Assembly (NCBI GenBank): GCA_900319625.1
Contig: ONPD01000002.1
Coordinates: 1 to 64,000, forward strand
Reading direction: 5' to 3'
Source: an uncultured Treponema sp.
GTDB taxonomy: Bacteria > Spirochaetota > Spirochaetia > Treponematales > Treponemataceae
DNA length: 64,000 nucleotides
A program made the translations under genes and the position numbers. Under the pieces are notes generated by a model. That model saw only the letters and a program-made list of their open reading frames with translations, was not told the DNA's origin and searched no databases. Below are positions 23,979-32,951 of the stretch, in pieces. The stretch's first letter is position 1. Each line of letters opens with the position of its first letter.

Positions 23979-25949
23979 ATGGCATTTGTTCAGTTTTCTA
24001 AGGTCAGTCTTGCTTTTGGCGACCGCGATATTTTAAAAGACGTTACAATCAATCTTCAGACCGGAAGCAAGGTTGCCCTCACTGGTGCAAACGGCGCCGG
24101 AAAATCTACACTCATAAAGGTTCTTGCAGGACTTGTTCAGCCGGACAGCGGTACCCGAGCGGTTCAGAAGGATTCCAGAATCGCTTATCTTCCTCAGAGC
24201 GGACTTACCCACCACGGCTGTACCCTGCGCGAAGAAGCAGACAAGGCCTTTGAATTCGGCTACGAAATGCAGCGTCAGATTGACCAGCTTGGCGAACAGA
24301 TGGCAGCTAACCCTGACAACGCAAATGCCCTTGCCCTTCGCCAGGCAGACCTTATTCAGGCACTGGAAGAAAGCGGATGGCACCGCCGCGCGGCAGCTGC
24401 AGAAAGCGTTCTTTTAGGTCTTGGATTTTCCCGCGAAGATTTTAACCGCAATACAGAAGAATTTTCGGGTGGATGGCAGATGCGTATTGCCCTTGCCAAA
24501 GCCCTTATGCAGAATCCTGACATTCTCCTCCTGGACGAGCCTACCAACTACCTGGATATCGAAGCGCGAAACTGGCTGGAAGGTTTTTTGAAGGACTTCC
24601 GCGGCGGATTTTTGCTTGTCAGTCACGACCGCTATTTCCTGGACGTTACAATCAACGAGGTTTACGAGCTTTTTGGCGGCGACCTCAAGCGCTACCCGGG
24701 AAACTTTACCCATTACGAAAAAGTCCGCGAGGTTGAGCTTAAAACTCTGATTGCTGAATACGAACAGCAGCAGCAGGAAATCAATAAACTTGAAGAATTC
24801 ATAAACCGCTTTGGTGCTAAGGCGACTAAGGCGGCGCAGGCACAGGAATATCAGAAGCGCCTTGAAAAAATGGTTCGCATTGAAATCCCTGAGTCGCTTA
24901 AAAAAATACATTTCAGCTTTCCACCAGCTCCTCACGCAGGAAAACTTGTTTATCGCATGAACTCAATCTGCAAAAGCTACGACGGCAGCCACAATGTCCT
25001 CAATAATCTTGAGCTTCAGCTTGAAAACGGCGACCGCCTTGTTGTTGCCGGACGAAACGGTGCGGGAAAGTCGACCCTTCTTCGCATTATTGCAGAGCAG
25101 GATAAAGACTTTACCGGCGAGGTGATTCCTGGAGCCGGCGTAAAAATCGGTTACTTCAGCCAGGATAACGCCGAAACCATCAAAGGAAAGCAGACTATTC
25201 TTGAATATCTTGAAAGCGAGGCGCCCCTTGAGCTTATTCCAAAGCTGCGTGATATGCTGGGTGCCTTCCTCTTCCGCGGCGACGACGTTTACAAGAGCCT
25301 GGATGTGCTTTCCGGCGGTGAAAAGGCCCGAATCGCCCTCTTGCAGCTCCTTCTTAGCCCGGTAAACCTCCTTGTACTTGATGAACCGACCAACCATCTG
25401 GACATTCACAGTAAGGATGTGCTTTTGGACGCCCTCAAGGGTTTTGGTGGTACCGTTGTTTTCGTCAGCCACGACCGCGGCTTTATCGAGCAGCTTGCAA
25501 CCCGCGTCCTTGAACTGACTCCCGGCCATTTCCGCACCTTCCCGGGCGACTACCAGTTTTATATGGAGCAGTTGGCTAAGGAAGCAGATGGAGACAATGT
25601 ACAATCGCAAGCTTTTGCGAAGCAAAAGGTTGGTGCTTCCGTTAACGGCACTAACGGTGGTGGCAAAATTACGACGGAAGCCGCTCCTTCCGCCGGCGCC
25701 CTTTCCTACGAAGAAAAAAAGCGCCAGGAAGCTGAGCGCCGCAAGGCAGAAAAGCTCGTTGCCAAAATTGAAGCAGAAATCGAAGCTTTGGAAGACAAAA
25801 AATCCGAGCTTGAAGCAAAAATGGCAGACCCGGCCGTATATTCCAACGGTGAAAAAGCAAAAGCCGTTCAGCGTGAACTTGATGAGGTTGCCTCTCAGAT
25901 AGAAGTCAAAACTTCTGAGTGGGAAGCAGCCAGCGAAGCGCTGATGTAA
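23979..25949 (+). CDS. ABC-F family ATPase (Uup/EttA-like)
   Basis: 656 residues with two ABC ATPase domains. Domain 1: Walker A GANGAGKST (about residue 37), signature FSGGWQMR, Walker B LLLDEPTNYLD. Domain 2: Walker A GRNGAGKST (about 357), signature LSGGEKAR, Walker B LVLDEPTNHLD. Between them lies the charged linker typical of ABC-F proteins (NRFGAKATKAAQAQEYQKR). The tail is a coiled coil (RKAEKLVAKIEAEIEALEDK) as in Uup. No membrane segments: ABC-F proteins act on ribosomes or nucleic acids, not in transport. A short inverted repeat (CTTTTGC-GAA-GCAAAAG, 25612-25628) sits inside the coding region just before the C-terminal part. Confidence 0.93.
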   Translation: MAFVQFSKVSLAFGDRDILKDVTINLQTGSKVALTGANGAGKSTLIKVLAGLVQPDSGTRAVQKDSRIAYLPQSGLTHHGCTLREEADKAFEFGYEMQRQIDQLGEQMAANPDNANALALRQADLIQALEESGWHRRAAAAESVLLGLGFSREDFNRNTEEFSGGWQMRIALAKALMQNPDILLLDEPTNYLDIEARNWLEGFLKDFRGGFLLVSHDRYFLDVTINEVYELFGGDLKRYPGNFTHYEKVREVELKTLIAEYEQQQQEINKLEEFINRFGAKATKAAQAQEYQKRLEKMVRIEIPESLKKIHFSFPPAPHAGKLVYRMNSICKSYDGSHNVLNNLELQLENGDRLVVAGRNGAGKSTLLRIIAEQDKDFTGEVIPGAGVKIGYFSQDNAETIKGKQTILEYLESEAPLELIPKLRDMLGAFLFRGDDVYKSLDVLSGGEKARIALLQLLLSPVNLLVLDEPTNHLDIHSKDVLLDALKGFGGTVVFVSHDRGFIEQLATRVLELTPGHFRTFPGDYQFYMEQLAKEADGDNVQSQAFAKQKVGASVNGTNGGGKITTEAAPSAGALSYEEKKRQEAERRKAEKLVAKIEAEIEALEDKKSELEAKMADPAVYSNGEKAKAVQRELDEVASQIEVKTSEWEAASEALM

Positions 25950-25960
25950 GGAGGCAGCTG

Positions 25961-26722
25961 ATGGAAAACGAAGAAAAGGCTTATAATCACGAATTTCCAC
26001 TCCCAGACTTGCAGAAAGCCCTTTACCTTATTCCCGTAACTCTCGGTGATACCCCAATTATGCAGGTTTTGCCGGGCTACAATCACGATGTAATCGTTGG
26101 AATCAAACACTTTATTGTAGAAAATATCCGTTCGGCACGTCGCTTTCTTAAAAAAGTGGATAAGTCAATCGATATAGACCAGCTTACTTTTTATGAGCTC
26201 AATCGTCATACCGACCGAAAATTCATCGGCGAATACTTAAAGCCGCTTGAAAATGGTCAGCCTGTCGGAATTATAAGTGAAGCTGGTTGTCCTGCAATCG
26301 CAGACCCTGGCGCAGACGTAGTTGCCATCGCCCAGAAAAAAGGTCTGCGGGTAATTCCTCTTGTCGGCCCATCATCAATCATAATGTCTGTAATGGGAAG
26401 CGGTTTTAATGGCCAGTCCTTTGCCTTCAACGGTTATCTTCCTGTGGAAACTCCCCAGAGGGTAAAGGCCCTCAAAAAACTGGAAACAAAAATCTACAAC
26501 GAAGATCAGACACAGAGCTTTATCGAAACTCCTTACCGCAATGCAAAAATGATAGATACCATACTGGGCGCGCTTAAGCCTCAGACAAAACTCTGCATTG
26601 CGGCTGGAATTACAACGCCTGATGAGTTTATAAAAACAAAAAGTATCGAGCAGTGGAAAAAAGAAAAAGCAAAAATCCCGGATTTAAATAAAATCCCGGC
26701 AATCTTTGTGCTGTATAAGTAA
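25961..26722 (+). CDS. SAM-dependent methyltransferase (RsmI-like, tetrapyrrole-methylase fold)
   Basis: 253 residues. The tetrapyrrole methylase fold is indicated by ALYLIPVTLGDTP at the start, ISEAGCPAIADPGADVV (about residue 105) and VGPSSIIMSVMGSGF. This is the RsmI/YraL-type group, whose best-known member 2'-O-methylates C1402 of 16S rRNA; the spirochaete branch is diverged and its target is inferred. The gene starts at 25961 with AAGGAGG directly upstream, 11 bp after the ABC-F gene, and is likely in the same operon. A terminal lysine-rich segment ends in VLYK. Confidence 0.85.
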   Translation: MENEEKAYNHEFPLPDLQKALYLIPVTLGDTPIMQVLPGYNHDVIVGIKHFIVENIRSARRFLKKVDKSIDIDQLTFYELNRHTDRKFIGEYLKPLENGQPVGIISEAGCPAIADPGADVVAIAQKKGLRVIPLVGPSSIIMSVMGSGFNGQSFAFNGYLPVETPQRVKALKKLETKIYNEDQTQSFIETPYRNAKMIDTILGALKPQTKLCIAAGITTPDEFIKTKSIEQWKKEKAKIPDLNKIPAIFVLYK

Positions 26723-26748
26723 GTTTCAAGGCTGGAAGGAGGCGTAAA

Positions 26749-27579
26749 ATGGCAATTATTCAGAATCCTGATGTTCAGACTATAAAAGCTTTGCCCTGTC
26801 ACGTGCTTTTTGAGAAAAATATTCTTGTCGGCGAGGATAATTCGCTGCCACGAATTTATGAGCTTTATGCCTTTGTTGATCCGGTGCCCGAAAAGCCTGC
26901 TGATCATCATTTGCCGGATATGGAGCCTGACTTCTTTTTTGAAAAAGATTTTGATATCGCTGTACTTGGATTAAAAATCAGTCCGAATGAAGGGCTTTTG
27001 AGGGAGCTTAACCTTCATTTTATAAGCCTGCGCGAGTATTTTTCCTATCATAACGAAGATGAAGTTTTTAAGGCTGCCCGGGCCCGCGCTCTTTTTGAAT
27101 GGAAATCAAAAAATCATTACTGTAGCAACTGCGGAAAACGCCTTTTTCTTTTGAAAGATCTGACCGCGCTGGAATGCAGCCGCTGTAATCTGCAATACTT
27201 CCCGCGAATTGAGCCCTGCGTAATCGTTCTGGTGCGCCGTGGAGAAGAAATGCTTCTTGCCCGCCACGCCCAGCGGAATCAGGATATTTATGCCTGCATT
27301 GCGGGCTTTATTGAAGCGGGAGAAACTGCCGAGCAGGCCGTTCATCGTGAAGTTTTTGAAGAGACAGGCATAAAAATAAAAAATCTTACCTACAAGGGAA
27401 GTCAGGGCTGGCCTTTTCCTGATCAGCTGATGCTTGCCTTTACTGCTGAATATGACAGCGGCGAAATCCGTCTGCAGGAATCTGAAATCGCCGAAGCAGG
27501 CTGGTTTACAAAAGACAAGCTTCCGCAAAGCCCGGCTCCAGGCTCTGTTGCATACCGCCTGATTCACGATTTGTTTTAA
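26749..27579 (+). CDS. nudC: NADH pyrophosphatase NudC
   Basis: 276 residues. A zinc ribbon CSNCGKRLFLLKDLTALECSRC-like pair of CxxC motifs lies near residues 124-147, followed by the Nudix box GFIEAGETAEQAVHREVFEE-TGI (about 185-207), which has the required G, E, R-E, E-E pattern. Zinc ribbon plus Nudix is the NudC layout. Reaction: NAD(H) to NMN(H) plus AMP, and removal of NAD caps from RNA. RBS GGAGGC. Full length. The next gene starts 27 bp on, and its promoter overlaps the nudC stop. Confidence 0.92.
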   Translation: MAIIQNPDVQTIKALPCHVLFEKNILVGEDNSLPRIYELYAFVDPVPEKPADHHLPDMEPDFFFEKDFDIAVLGLKISPNEGLLRELNLHFISLREYFSYHNEDEVFKAARARALFEWKSKNHYCSNCGKRLFLLKDLTALECSRCNLQYFPRIEPCVIVLVRRGEEMLLARHAQRNQDIYACIAGFIEAGETAEQAVHREVFEETGIKIKNLTYKGSQGWPFPDQLMLAFTAEYDSGEIRLQESEIAEAGWFTKDKLPQSPAPGSVAYRLIHDLF

Positions 27580-27599
27580 TTGAATTCTTAGGTTATACT
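27571..27599 (+). promoter_or_regulatory. Promoter of the M15 peptidase gene (leaderless start)
   Basis: TTGTTT (27571-27576), 17-bp spacer, TATACT (27594-27599). The next ATG is 7 bp downstream at 27607, so transcription would begin at the start codon, and no ribosome site is seen. Confidence 0.5.
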
Positions 27600-27606
27600 T
27601 TTTCTG

Positions 27607-28665
27607 ATGGTGCAGAAAGTATTTTCTTCTTTATTTATCCTCCTTGTTACAGCATTGTTCTTTCGTGAATGCAAGCCTGCTTCTTCATCAGATAATTCCG
27701 GGATACAGTCAGAGCAAAGTGAAAACTTAGAAAATTATATAGAAGAAAAAGAACCTGAAGAGCTTTTGAAAATCCGGGAATTCATGACTTATTATCCGGA
27801 TCTGGAATATAAGGCTGAGTTTGATGAAAATCTCCAGGACTGGAAAATCGAAATTACACGCAAAACCTTTTTGAATCGCGAGGATATTTCGGAGGCTCAT
27901 AAGGCTCTGAGAAAATCTGCCCTTTTTTACTGGGCGGGTGGAAGGCTTCTTCCTGAAGCTGAACTTTTTGAAAAAGAAAATTACTGGCTCTTGCAGTATC
28001 CTTATGAAAACAAGCTTCGTGATCCCAAAACCTTTACCGCTGAGGAAATTGAGCGTATTAAGGAGTTTGGCTCTTCGTCAGCACGAAAAAGTGATAACGG
28101 AACTCCTATGTTCTTTTTTGATTTTTTGTATTCTGCTCAGTCCCGTCCCATTATTGAAGAGCATATAATTAAGACAAAATTCCTTGGAAAGACGACTAAG
28201 GTTCACGAAAGGATTTTTCCTGCCTTGAAGCGGGTAGAGGCTAAGGTCTGCCAGCTGGCAGGAATTTCTTCGGACGAGCTTGTTTCTTCTGAAAAAATCT
28301 CCCGGATTGATGTAAGTTCTGAGTCGCTGTCTGATGAAGAAAAGGAAATCAGGCTCTTTATAAAATCACTTAAATCTTCTGATGCCTACTACTGGCGCGA
28401 GATTGCCGGTACAAACAGAAAATCCTTCCACTGTTACGGAATTGCAATTGATTTGCTGCCCCGACGACTCAACGGACGGTCGATTTACTGGGGCTGGGAA
28501 AAGGAGCGCAGCGGCGACAAGTGGATGATGGTGCCGCCGGAAGCCCGCTGGGCGCCGCCCTTAGCGGTAATTAAGGCTTTTGAGGAAGAAGGCTTTATCT
28601 GGGGCGGCTACTGGATAATATTTGACAATATGCATTTTGAATACCATCCTGAATTAATCCAATAG
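27607..28665 (+). CDS. Lipoprotein-like M15-family peptidase (D-Ala-D-Ala carboxypeptidase fold)
   Basis: 352 residues. The N-terminus (MVQKVFSSLFILLVTALFFREC) looks like a signal sequence with a possible but poor lipobox ending at a Cys; spirochaete lipoboxes are lax. The C-terminal domain carries FHCYGIAIDLLPRR (about residue 277) and FDNMHFEYHPELI at the very end, giving the H-x6-D and C-terminal H of M15 zinc peptidases that cut peptidoglycan stem peptides. The middle is unassigned. No Shine-Dalgarno site: it seems to be leaderless. Its 3' end overlaps the convergent acyl-CoA synthetase gene by 12 bp. Confidence 0.75.
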   Translation: MVQKVFSSLFILLVTALFFRECKPASSSDNSGIQSEQSENLENYIEEKEPEELLKIREFMTYYPDLEYKAEFDENLQDWKIEITRKTFLNREDISEAHKALRKSALFYWAGGRLLPEAELFEKENYWLLQYPYENKLRDPKTFTAEEIERIKEFGSSSARKSDNGTPMFFFDFLYSAQSRPIIEEHIIKTKFLGKTTKVHERIFPALKRVEAKVCQLAGISSDELVSSEKISRIDVSSESLSDEEKEIRLFIKSLKSSDAYYWREIAGTNRKSFHCYGIAIDLLPRRLNGRSIYWGWEKERSGDKWMMVPPEARWAPPLAVIKAFEEEGFIWGGYWIIFDNMHFEYHPELIQ

Positions 28666-30639
28666 GTTCTGGATGATGTCGCTCAGGCGCTGGCGCTTCT
28701 TTTCTTCTTTGTTGAACATTTTGTTGATAAGGTGGCGGTAGTTCTGATTTACCTTGAAGCGGATAAGGCTGCCTTTTGCTGTCAGTTCTTCTTCCGGGTG
28801 TTCAAGCTTTTCAAGGAATTCAAACTGATTTACGCGTTCAAAGTTCTTAAAACCGTTTTTAGCGCATATCAGGCGTTCAAATTCACGCATAATCAACTCG
28901 CGGGCGAATTTTGAAGCCAGCAGCTTCTGGGTATTTTCAACTTTAATTTCTTCTTCCGGGTGATTTCCCTGCTTTGCCGCATTTCTGATAGCTTCTACCG
29001 CAGGAATAATCAGGGCACCAAGACTGTTTTGGTCCTGACCGACAACGATGGCTGTCTGAACGTATGGCGATTCTGAAAGTTTTGCCTCAATAGGGAAGGG
29101 TTCAACGTTTTCGCCGCTTTTAAGGACGATTGTATCTTTCTGGCGGCCCTTAATCATAAGCTCGCCATTCCAGGTCTGCATTGCAAGGTCACCTGTATTA
29201 AACCAGCCTTCGCTGTCCATAACCTGGGCGGTTAAATCAGGCTGCTTGTAATAGCCCTTCATTACGTTCTGGCCTTTTACGTAAAGGATTCCTTTCTGGC
29301 CCGGCTGAAGGAGGTGACCCTCAGAGTCGCGGATCTGCACCTGATTATAAGGCAGTGCCTTTCCGATTGTTCCCATTACAGGGGCAAAACGTAGTCGGGA
29401 AGCAACTACAGGAGCTGTTTCTGTAAGGCCGTAAGCTTCAACTACGCGGATTCCGATTGAATTGTAAAAGCGGTCCAGGAAGGGAGGAAGTCCGCCGCCA
29501 CCTGAAATTCCGCAGGCAAACTGACCGCCGGTAACTTCACGGATATTTTTGAAGTAAAGTTTATCGCCCAGGGCTCTCAAGGGAAGTAAAAGCACGTAAG
29601 GTGCATAAAGCAGCTTGGAAAGACCAATCTGCAGGTAATTCTGAGCCTTGTAAACCGGGTGACGTCCCTTAATCTTTCCTTCCAGCGTAAGTGCATTTGC
29701 CGAAGCGTTGGAAAGAATCTTAAAAATAAGCCAGGCTGTTTTCGACTGCTTTTTAATCTTCTTGGAAATTGCCTGATAGATTCCTTCCCATACTCGTGGA
29801 ACGCAAGGCATAAGCTGAGGACGAACCTTTGCAAAATCCTGAATCAGCATGGAAGTAACAGGTTTTGAATAGCAGAGGGTTCCCGCAAAATACATAACAT
29901 AGAATTCAAAAGCCCTCTGGTAAACGTGCCAGATTGGAAGAATACACATGCTGCGGTCTGCACGGTGAAAATCAAAAATCTCAGAAAGGGCAGGAAGCTG
30001 GCACAAAAAATTGTTGTGAGTCAGCTGAACTCCCTTTGGAACGCCGGTTGTTCCTGAAGTGAATATAATAGAAGCAACTTCGTCTTTGTCGATATCTTCA
30101 CGGATCTGCTGGTCAAGAATGCCCGGATGGTCATTTCGCCAGAGCTGACCCATTTTTAAAATCTGGTCGTAGCGGTAAAGCTTAATTTCGCCAAGCTCGT
30201 ATTTATCAAGGGCCTGGTTCTGGGTGTCGATTATGATTACATTTTTGAGGGTAGGGATGTCCTTAAGGCATTCGCAGAGTTTTCCCAGTACAAAAGGATT
30301 TTCAACGCTGACTGTCTGACATTCGGTAAAGCTGAGAATGTAGGAAAGTTCCTTTACGGTAACATCGGTTCCCCGCGGAATATCGCAGGCTCCTGTTGCC
30401 ATAATTCCAAGGCTCACAACCTGCCATTCCTGACGGTTATCTGCAATGTGGCCTACGCGGTCTCCTCTTTTTGTTCCAAGTGAAGTAAGACCACCTGCAA
30501 AGTTCAGCATCTGTTCGGAAAGTTCCCTGTAAGAAACAGGCTGAAAAACGCCTTTCAAATCTTTTGAAAGCTGTGCAGAAGTTTCCGGGTAACGCAGTCC
30601 CTGGTGATAAAGAAGATGTGGCAGGTTTTTAATAATCAT
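28654..30639 (-). CDS. Long-chain acyl-CoA synthetase (AMP-forming)
   Basis: 661 residues. Adenylation-enzyme motifs: ASIIFTSGTTGVPKGVQLTH (ATP loop, about residue 190), YGLTETAPV (A5, about 405), then WFNTGDLAMQ, and KDTIVLKSGENVEPFPIE (A7-A8/A10 region). The large size and N-terminal layout fit long-chain fatty-acid CoA ligases (FadD/Faa type). It makes acyl-CoA with ATP, feeding lipid metabolism. Divergently placed from no close gene; upstream 160 bp is AT-rich. Stop overlaps the convergent peptidase gene. A second, ACSM-like synthetase is at 35441-37144. Confidence 0.88.
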   Translation of the reverse strand: MIIKNLPHLLYHQGLRYPETSAQLSKDLKGVFQPVSYRELSEQMLNFAGGLTSLGTKRGDRVGHIADNRQEWQVVSLGIMATGACDIPRGTDVTVKELSYILSFTECQTVSVENPFVLGKLCECLKDIPTLKNVIIIDTQNQALDKYELGEIKLYRYDQILKMGQLWRNDHPGILDQQIREDIDKDEVASIIFTSGTTGVPKGVQLTHNNFLCQLPALSEIFDFHRADRSMCILPIWHVYQRAFEFYVMYFAGTLCYSKPVTSMLIQDFAKVRPQLMPCVPRVWEGIYQAISKKIKKQSKTAWLIFKILSNASANALTLEGKIKGRHPVYKAQNYLQIGLSKLLYAPYVLLLPLRALGDKLYFKNIREVTGGQFACGISGGGGLPPFLDRFYNSIGIRVVEAYGLTETAPVVASRLRFAPVMGTIGKALPYNQVQIRDSEGHLLQPGQKGILYVKGQNVMKGYYKQPDLTAQVMDSEGWFNTGDLAMQTWNGELMIKGRQKDTIVLKSGENVEPFPIEAKLSESPYVQTAIVVGQDQNSLGALIIPAVEAIRNAAKQGNHPEEEIKVENTQKLLASKFARELIMREFERLICAKNGFKNFERVNQFEFLEKLEHPEEELTAKGSLIRFKVNQNYRHLINKMFNKEEKKRQRLSDIIQNLLD

Positions 30640-30701
30640 AATAAAAAATATTATGACAGAAAATGTGATTTTGTCAACTTAAAAAGGGGTGTTAAAAGGG
30701 C

Positions 30702-30739
30702 GGCGGCCGGAAGGGAAACTATAAAACCTTCCAGCCGCC
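30702..30739 (-). terminator. Terminator after the DUF2147 gene
   Basis: GGCGGC..CGGAAGG with CCTTCC..GCCGCC around an AT loop; on the minus strand followed by CCCTTTTAAC. Confidence 0.6.
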
Positions 30740-30803
30740 AAAAAATATATCTAAAAAAAAGGAGCAATTATTACTAACCGAACGAGCGGGAAGTTGTCAA
30801 AGT

Positions 30804-31301
30804 CTAGCGGATAGCGCGGGCTTCTTCTTCGGTTGCTTTTTTCCAGTACTGGCTGCGTCCGATTGGTCCTACTGAACCGCGCATTTCCAGTGTATCGACA
30901 TCATATTTTTTGCCGTCTGCTGCGTGGAACTTGATTTTACATCCATATTTTGTTCCGTCACCCGGGTCAACGATGTTGCCTTTTCCCCAGTTTCCTTCAG
31001 AAATCTGTTCCAGGTTGTAAATCCAGTCTGTTCCAACCATTACCATTTCGCACAAAGGTCCCTGTTTTGGGAAATCTTTTGGAGCATCTTTTTTAGCACC
31101 GTAAGCAACCTGATCCTGTGGTTCACCGTGAACGGCAGTCATTGTTCCAAAGAGTTTTCCGTCTTTCTGATAGATGTACCAGCCGGCTGTAGCCTCGTTG
31201 GTCTTTTCATCATAAGAAATCCAGTAGCCTTCTGCAGGGTCAGCAAAACAGAAAACTGAGCCGATAAATAAAGCAGCAAGAATTGCAGTAATTTTTTTCA
31301 T
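30804..31301 (-). CDS. Secreted DUF2147 protein
   Basis: 165 residues with a signal peptide (MKKITAILAALFIGSVFCFA, cleavage near ADP). The mature part fits DUF2147: EGYWISYDEKTNEATAGWYI near the start, then GTMTAVHG, GKGNIVDPGDGTKYGCKI and RGSVGPIGRSQYW. DUF2147 proteins are small beta-barrel-like periplasmic proteins of unknown role. The gene faces trxB across a 150-bp region that carries an inverted repeat GATAGT-N3-ACTATC. A terminator follows at 30702-30739. Confidence 0.8.
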   Translation of the reverse strand: MKKITAILAALFIGSVFCFADPAEGYWISYDEKTNEATAGWYIYQKDGKLFGTMTAVHGEPQDQVAYGAKKDAPKDFPKQGPLCEMVMVGTDWIYNLEQISEGNWGKGNIVDPGDGTKYGCKIKFHAADGKKYDVDTLEMRGSVGPIGRSQYWKKATEEEARAIR

Positions 31302-31339
31302 TTTTAAACTTAGCCTCCTAAAGTATGTTTAATCTTATT

Positions 31340-31374
31340 GATAGTCTTACTATCATAAGTATAGAGTAACTATC
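31340..31374. promoter_or_regulatory. Operator-like repeats between DUF2147 gene and trxB
   Basis: GATAGT (31340-31345) and ACTATC (31349-31354) form an inverted repeat with 3-bp spacing, and a further ACTATC lies at 31369-31374. A regulator binding here could affect both divergent genes. trxB itself has TATAAT at 31439-31444 only 7 bp before its ATG. Confidence 0.4.
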
Positions 31375-31451
31375 ACAGAAATGCAAGAAAAAATTGATTT
31401 TTTTGAACTTTTTTTAAGATTAAGCGGAAAAAATCCTATATAATTAATGGT

Positions 31452-32366
31452 ATGGAAACAAAATCGTTCGATTACATAATCATCGGAGCTGGACCTGCAG
31501 GACTTGCCTCTGCTCAGTATGCTGCAAGAGGTGGACTTATGTGCCTGGTAATTGACGCTTCTATGTCCGGAGGCCAGGTCGGTCAGATTTCTGAACTTGA
31601 AAATTATCCGGGACTTTTTCCTTCTCAGAATGGCTCAGATTTTATGAAGACAATGAAAGAGCAGGCTGAGTCTTTTGGAGCAGAAATTGTTGAAGGTTTT
31701 GTTTCATCCATAGATAAAAAAGATGATACTTTCATCGTAACGACGAGAAAAGTTATTTATTATGCAAAGGCTCTTTGTATTGCAACTGGTGCCGTTCATA
31801 CAGAGCTTGGGATTCCCGGGGAAGAAAAATTTCAGGGTCGGGGCGTTTCCTACTGCGCGGTTTGTGACGGGCCTTTTTTTGCAGGAAAGAAAATCTTTGT
31901 TGTGGGTGGCGGTGATTCAGCCTGCAGCGAGGCAACCTTCCTTACAAATATTTCTGATGACGTAACAATCATTCACAGACGTGATACCTTCCGTGCCCAG
32001 AAGGCTGTTGTAGAAAAAATGCTGTATGCCGGTGTTAAGCCTCTTTATGATACTGTCGTGCGTGAAGTTCTTGGTGAAAACAAGGTCGAGTGGCTTATGC
32101 TGGAAAATCTTTCAAGCGGTAAGGTGACAGAAGTTCCTGCTGATGCTCTTTTTATTTTTACCGGGATGGTTCCAAAGACTTCTCTGGTTGATATGCTTCC
32201 AAAGGATGATAACGGATATATCCTGACTGACGAAAATATGATGACGGCTATGCCGGGACTTTTTGTGGCAGGTGATGTCCGTTCAAAGCCTTTCCGTCAG
32301 ATTGTAACTGCCGTGAGTGACGGAGCAATTGCGGCTCACGCGGCACAGAAATTTTTAGAAAAATAA
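31452..32366 (+). CDS. trxB: Thioredoxin reductase
   Basis: 304 residues. FAD-binding motif IIGAGPAGLASAQYAARGG (about residue 11), redox-active CAVC (about residue 135, in SYCAVCDGPFF), NAD(P)H-binding VVGGGDSACSEAT, and the C-terminal FVAGDVRSKPFRQIVTA FAD motif. It reduces thioredoxin with NADPH in the cytosol. TATAAT is 7 bp before the ATG with no ribosome site, so the message may be leaderless. The following small gene begins 16 bp after its stop and is likely co-transcribed. Confidence 0.95.
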   Translation: METKSFDYIIIGAGPAGLASAQYAARGGLMCLVIDASMSGGQVGQISELENYPGLFPSQNGSDFMKTMKEQAESFGAEIVEGFVSSIDKKDDTFIVTTRKVIYYAKALCIATGAVHTELGIPGEEKFQGRGVSYCAVCDGPFFAGKKIFVVGGGDSACSEATFLTNISDDVTIIHRRDTFRAQKAVVEKMLYAGVKPLYDTVVREVLGENKVEWLMLENLSSGKVTEVPADALFIFTGMVPKTSLVDMLPKDDNGYILTDENMMTAMPGLFVAGDVRSKPFRQIVTAVSDGAIAAHAAQKFLEK

Positions 32367-32381
32367 TTCAGGAAGATATTG

Positions 32382-32951
32382 ATGAAAAATATTACAGATG
32401 TAATCAGCAGTTTTTCTAAAAAACTTTCCCGTTTTGAAGAGGCGGAAGAAAAAGTCTTTGTAAAAACAGAAAGAAAGGATGCCGCCCTTCAGAAAAAAAT
32501 CAATCTGAGCGAAGAAGAAAAACTTAAAAGAATTAAAGCCCAATACGAAAAATATATAAATCCTGTTTCTAAGGAAATTGAAGAGGATGAGGAAGCTGTT
32601 TTATCGGCCCTGCGAATCTTCAAGGCTGCTAAAAATGCAGAGTCTGCAGAGTCAGGCGGAAAAAAGGGCAGTGACATGCCAGTGTCAATCCATCAGATTG
32701 ATTTTAAGTCACCCTTGTGTCAGAAAGATGAATATATATATGGAAAAAATCTGATTTATCTGACTTACTGGCTGCAGACAGTGCACGGCGAAAAAGAATG
32801 GATTCCTTCTATATATAAGTTTATTTCCGGCGAACGTTTTCTGGAGTTTATCCCTGCCGAAACTAAACACTACGACTATGAGGAAACTGCAATCCTCAAT
32901 GTATTAAAATCTTTGAATCAAACAGGCGGAAAAATAGATGAAAAAATGTAG
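32382..32951 (+). CDS. Hypothetical protein between trxB and GH3 gene
   Basis: 189 residues from the ATG at 32382 (the TTG before it is less likely). Strongly charged, with a helical N-terminal half (KKLSRFEEAEEKVFVKTERK) and segments QIDFKSPLCQKDEYIY and YLTYWLQTVHGEKEWIPSIY in the C-terminal half. No signal peptide or motif recognised. Its 3' end overlaps the next gene (ATG at 32938) by 14 bp, so translation is likely coupled. Function unknown. Confidence 0.7.
   Translation: MKNITDVISSFSKKLSRFEEAEEKVFVKTERKDAALQKKINLSEEEKLKRIKAQYEKYINPVSKEIEEDEEAVLSALRIFKAAKNAESAESGGKKGSDMPVSIHQIDFKSPLCQKDEYIYGKNLIYLTYWLQTVHGEKEWIPSIYKFISGERFLEFIPAETKHYDYEETAILNVLKSLNQTGGKIDEKM

Noticed and set aside
24963..26000. 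345-residue frame on the minus strand
   Set aside because: It lies antisense to the ABC-F gene, which has full motifs and normal codon use.
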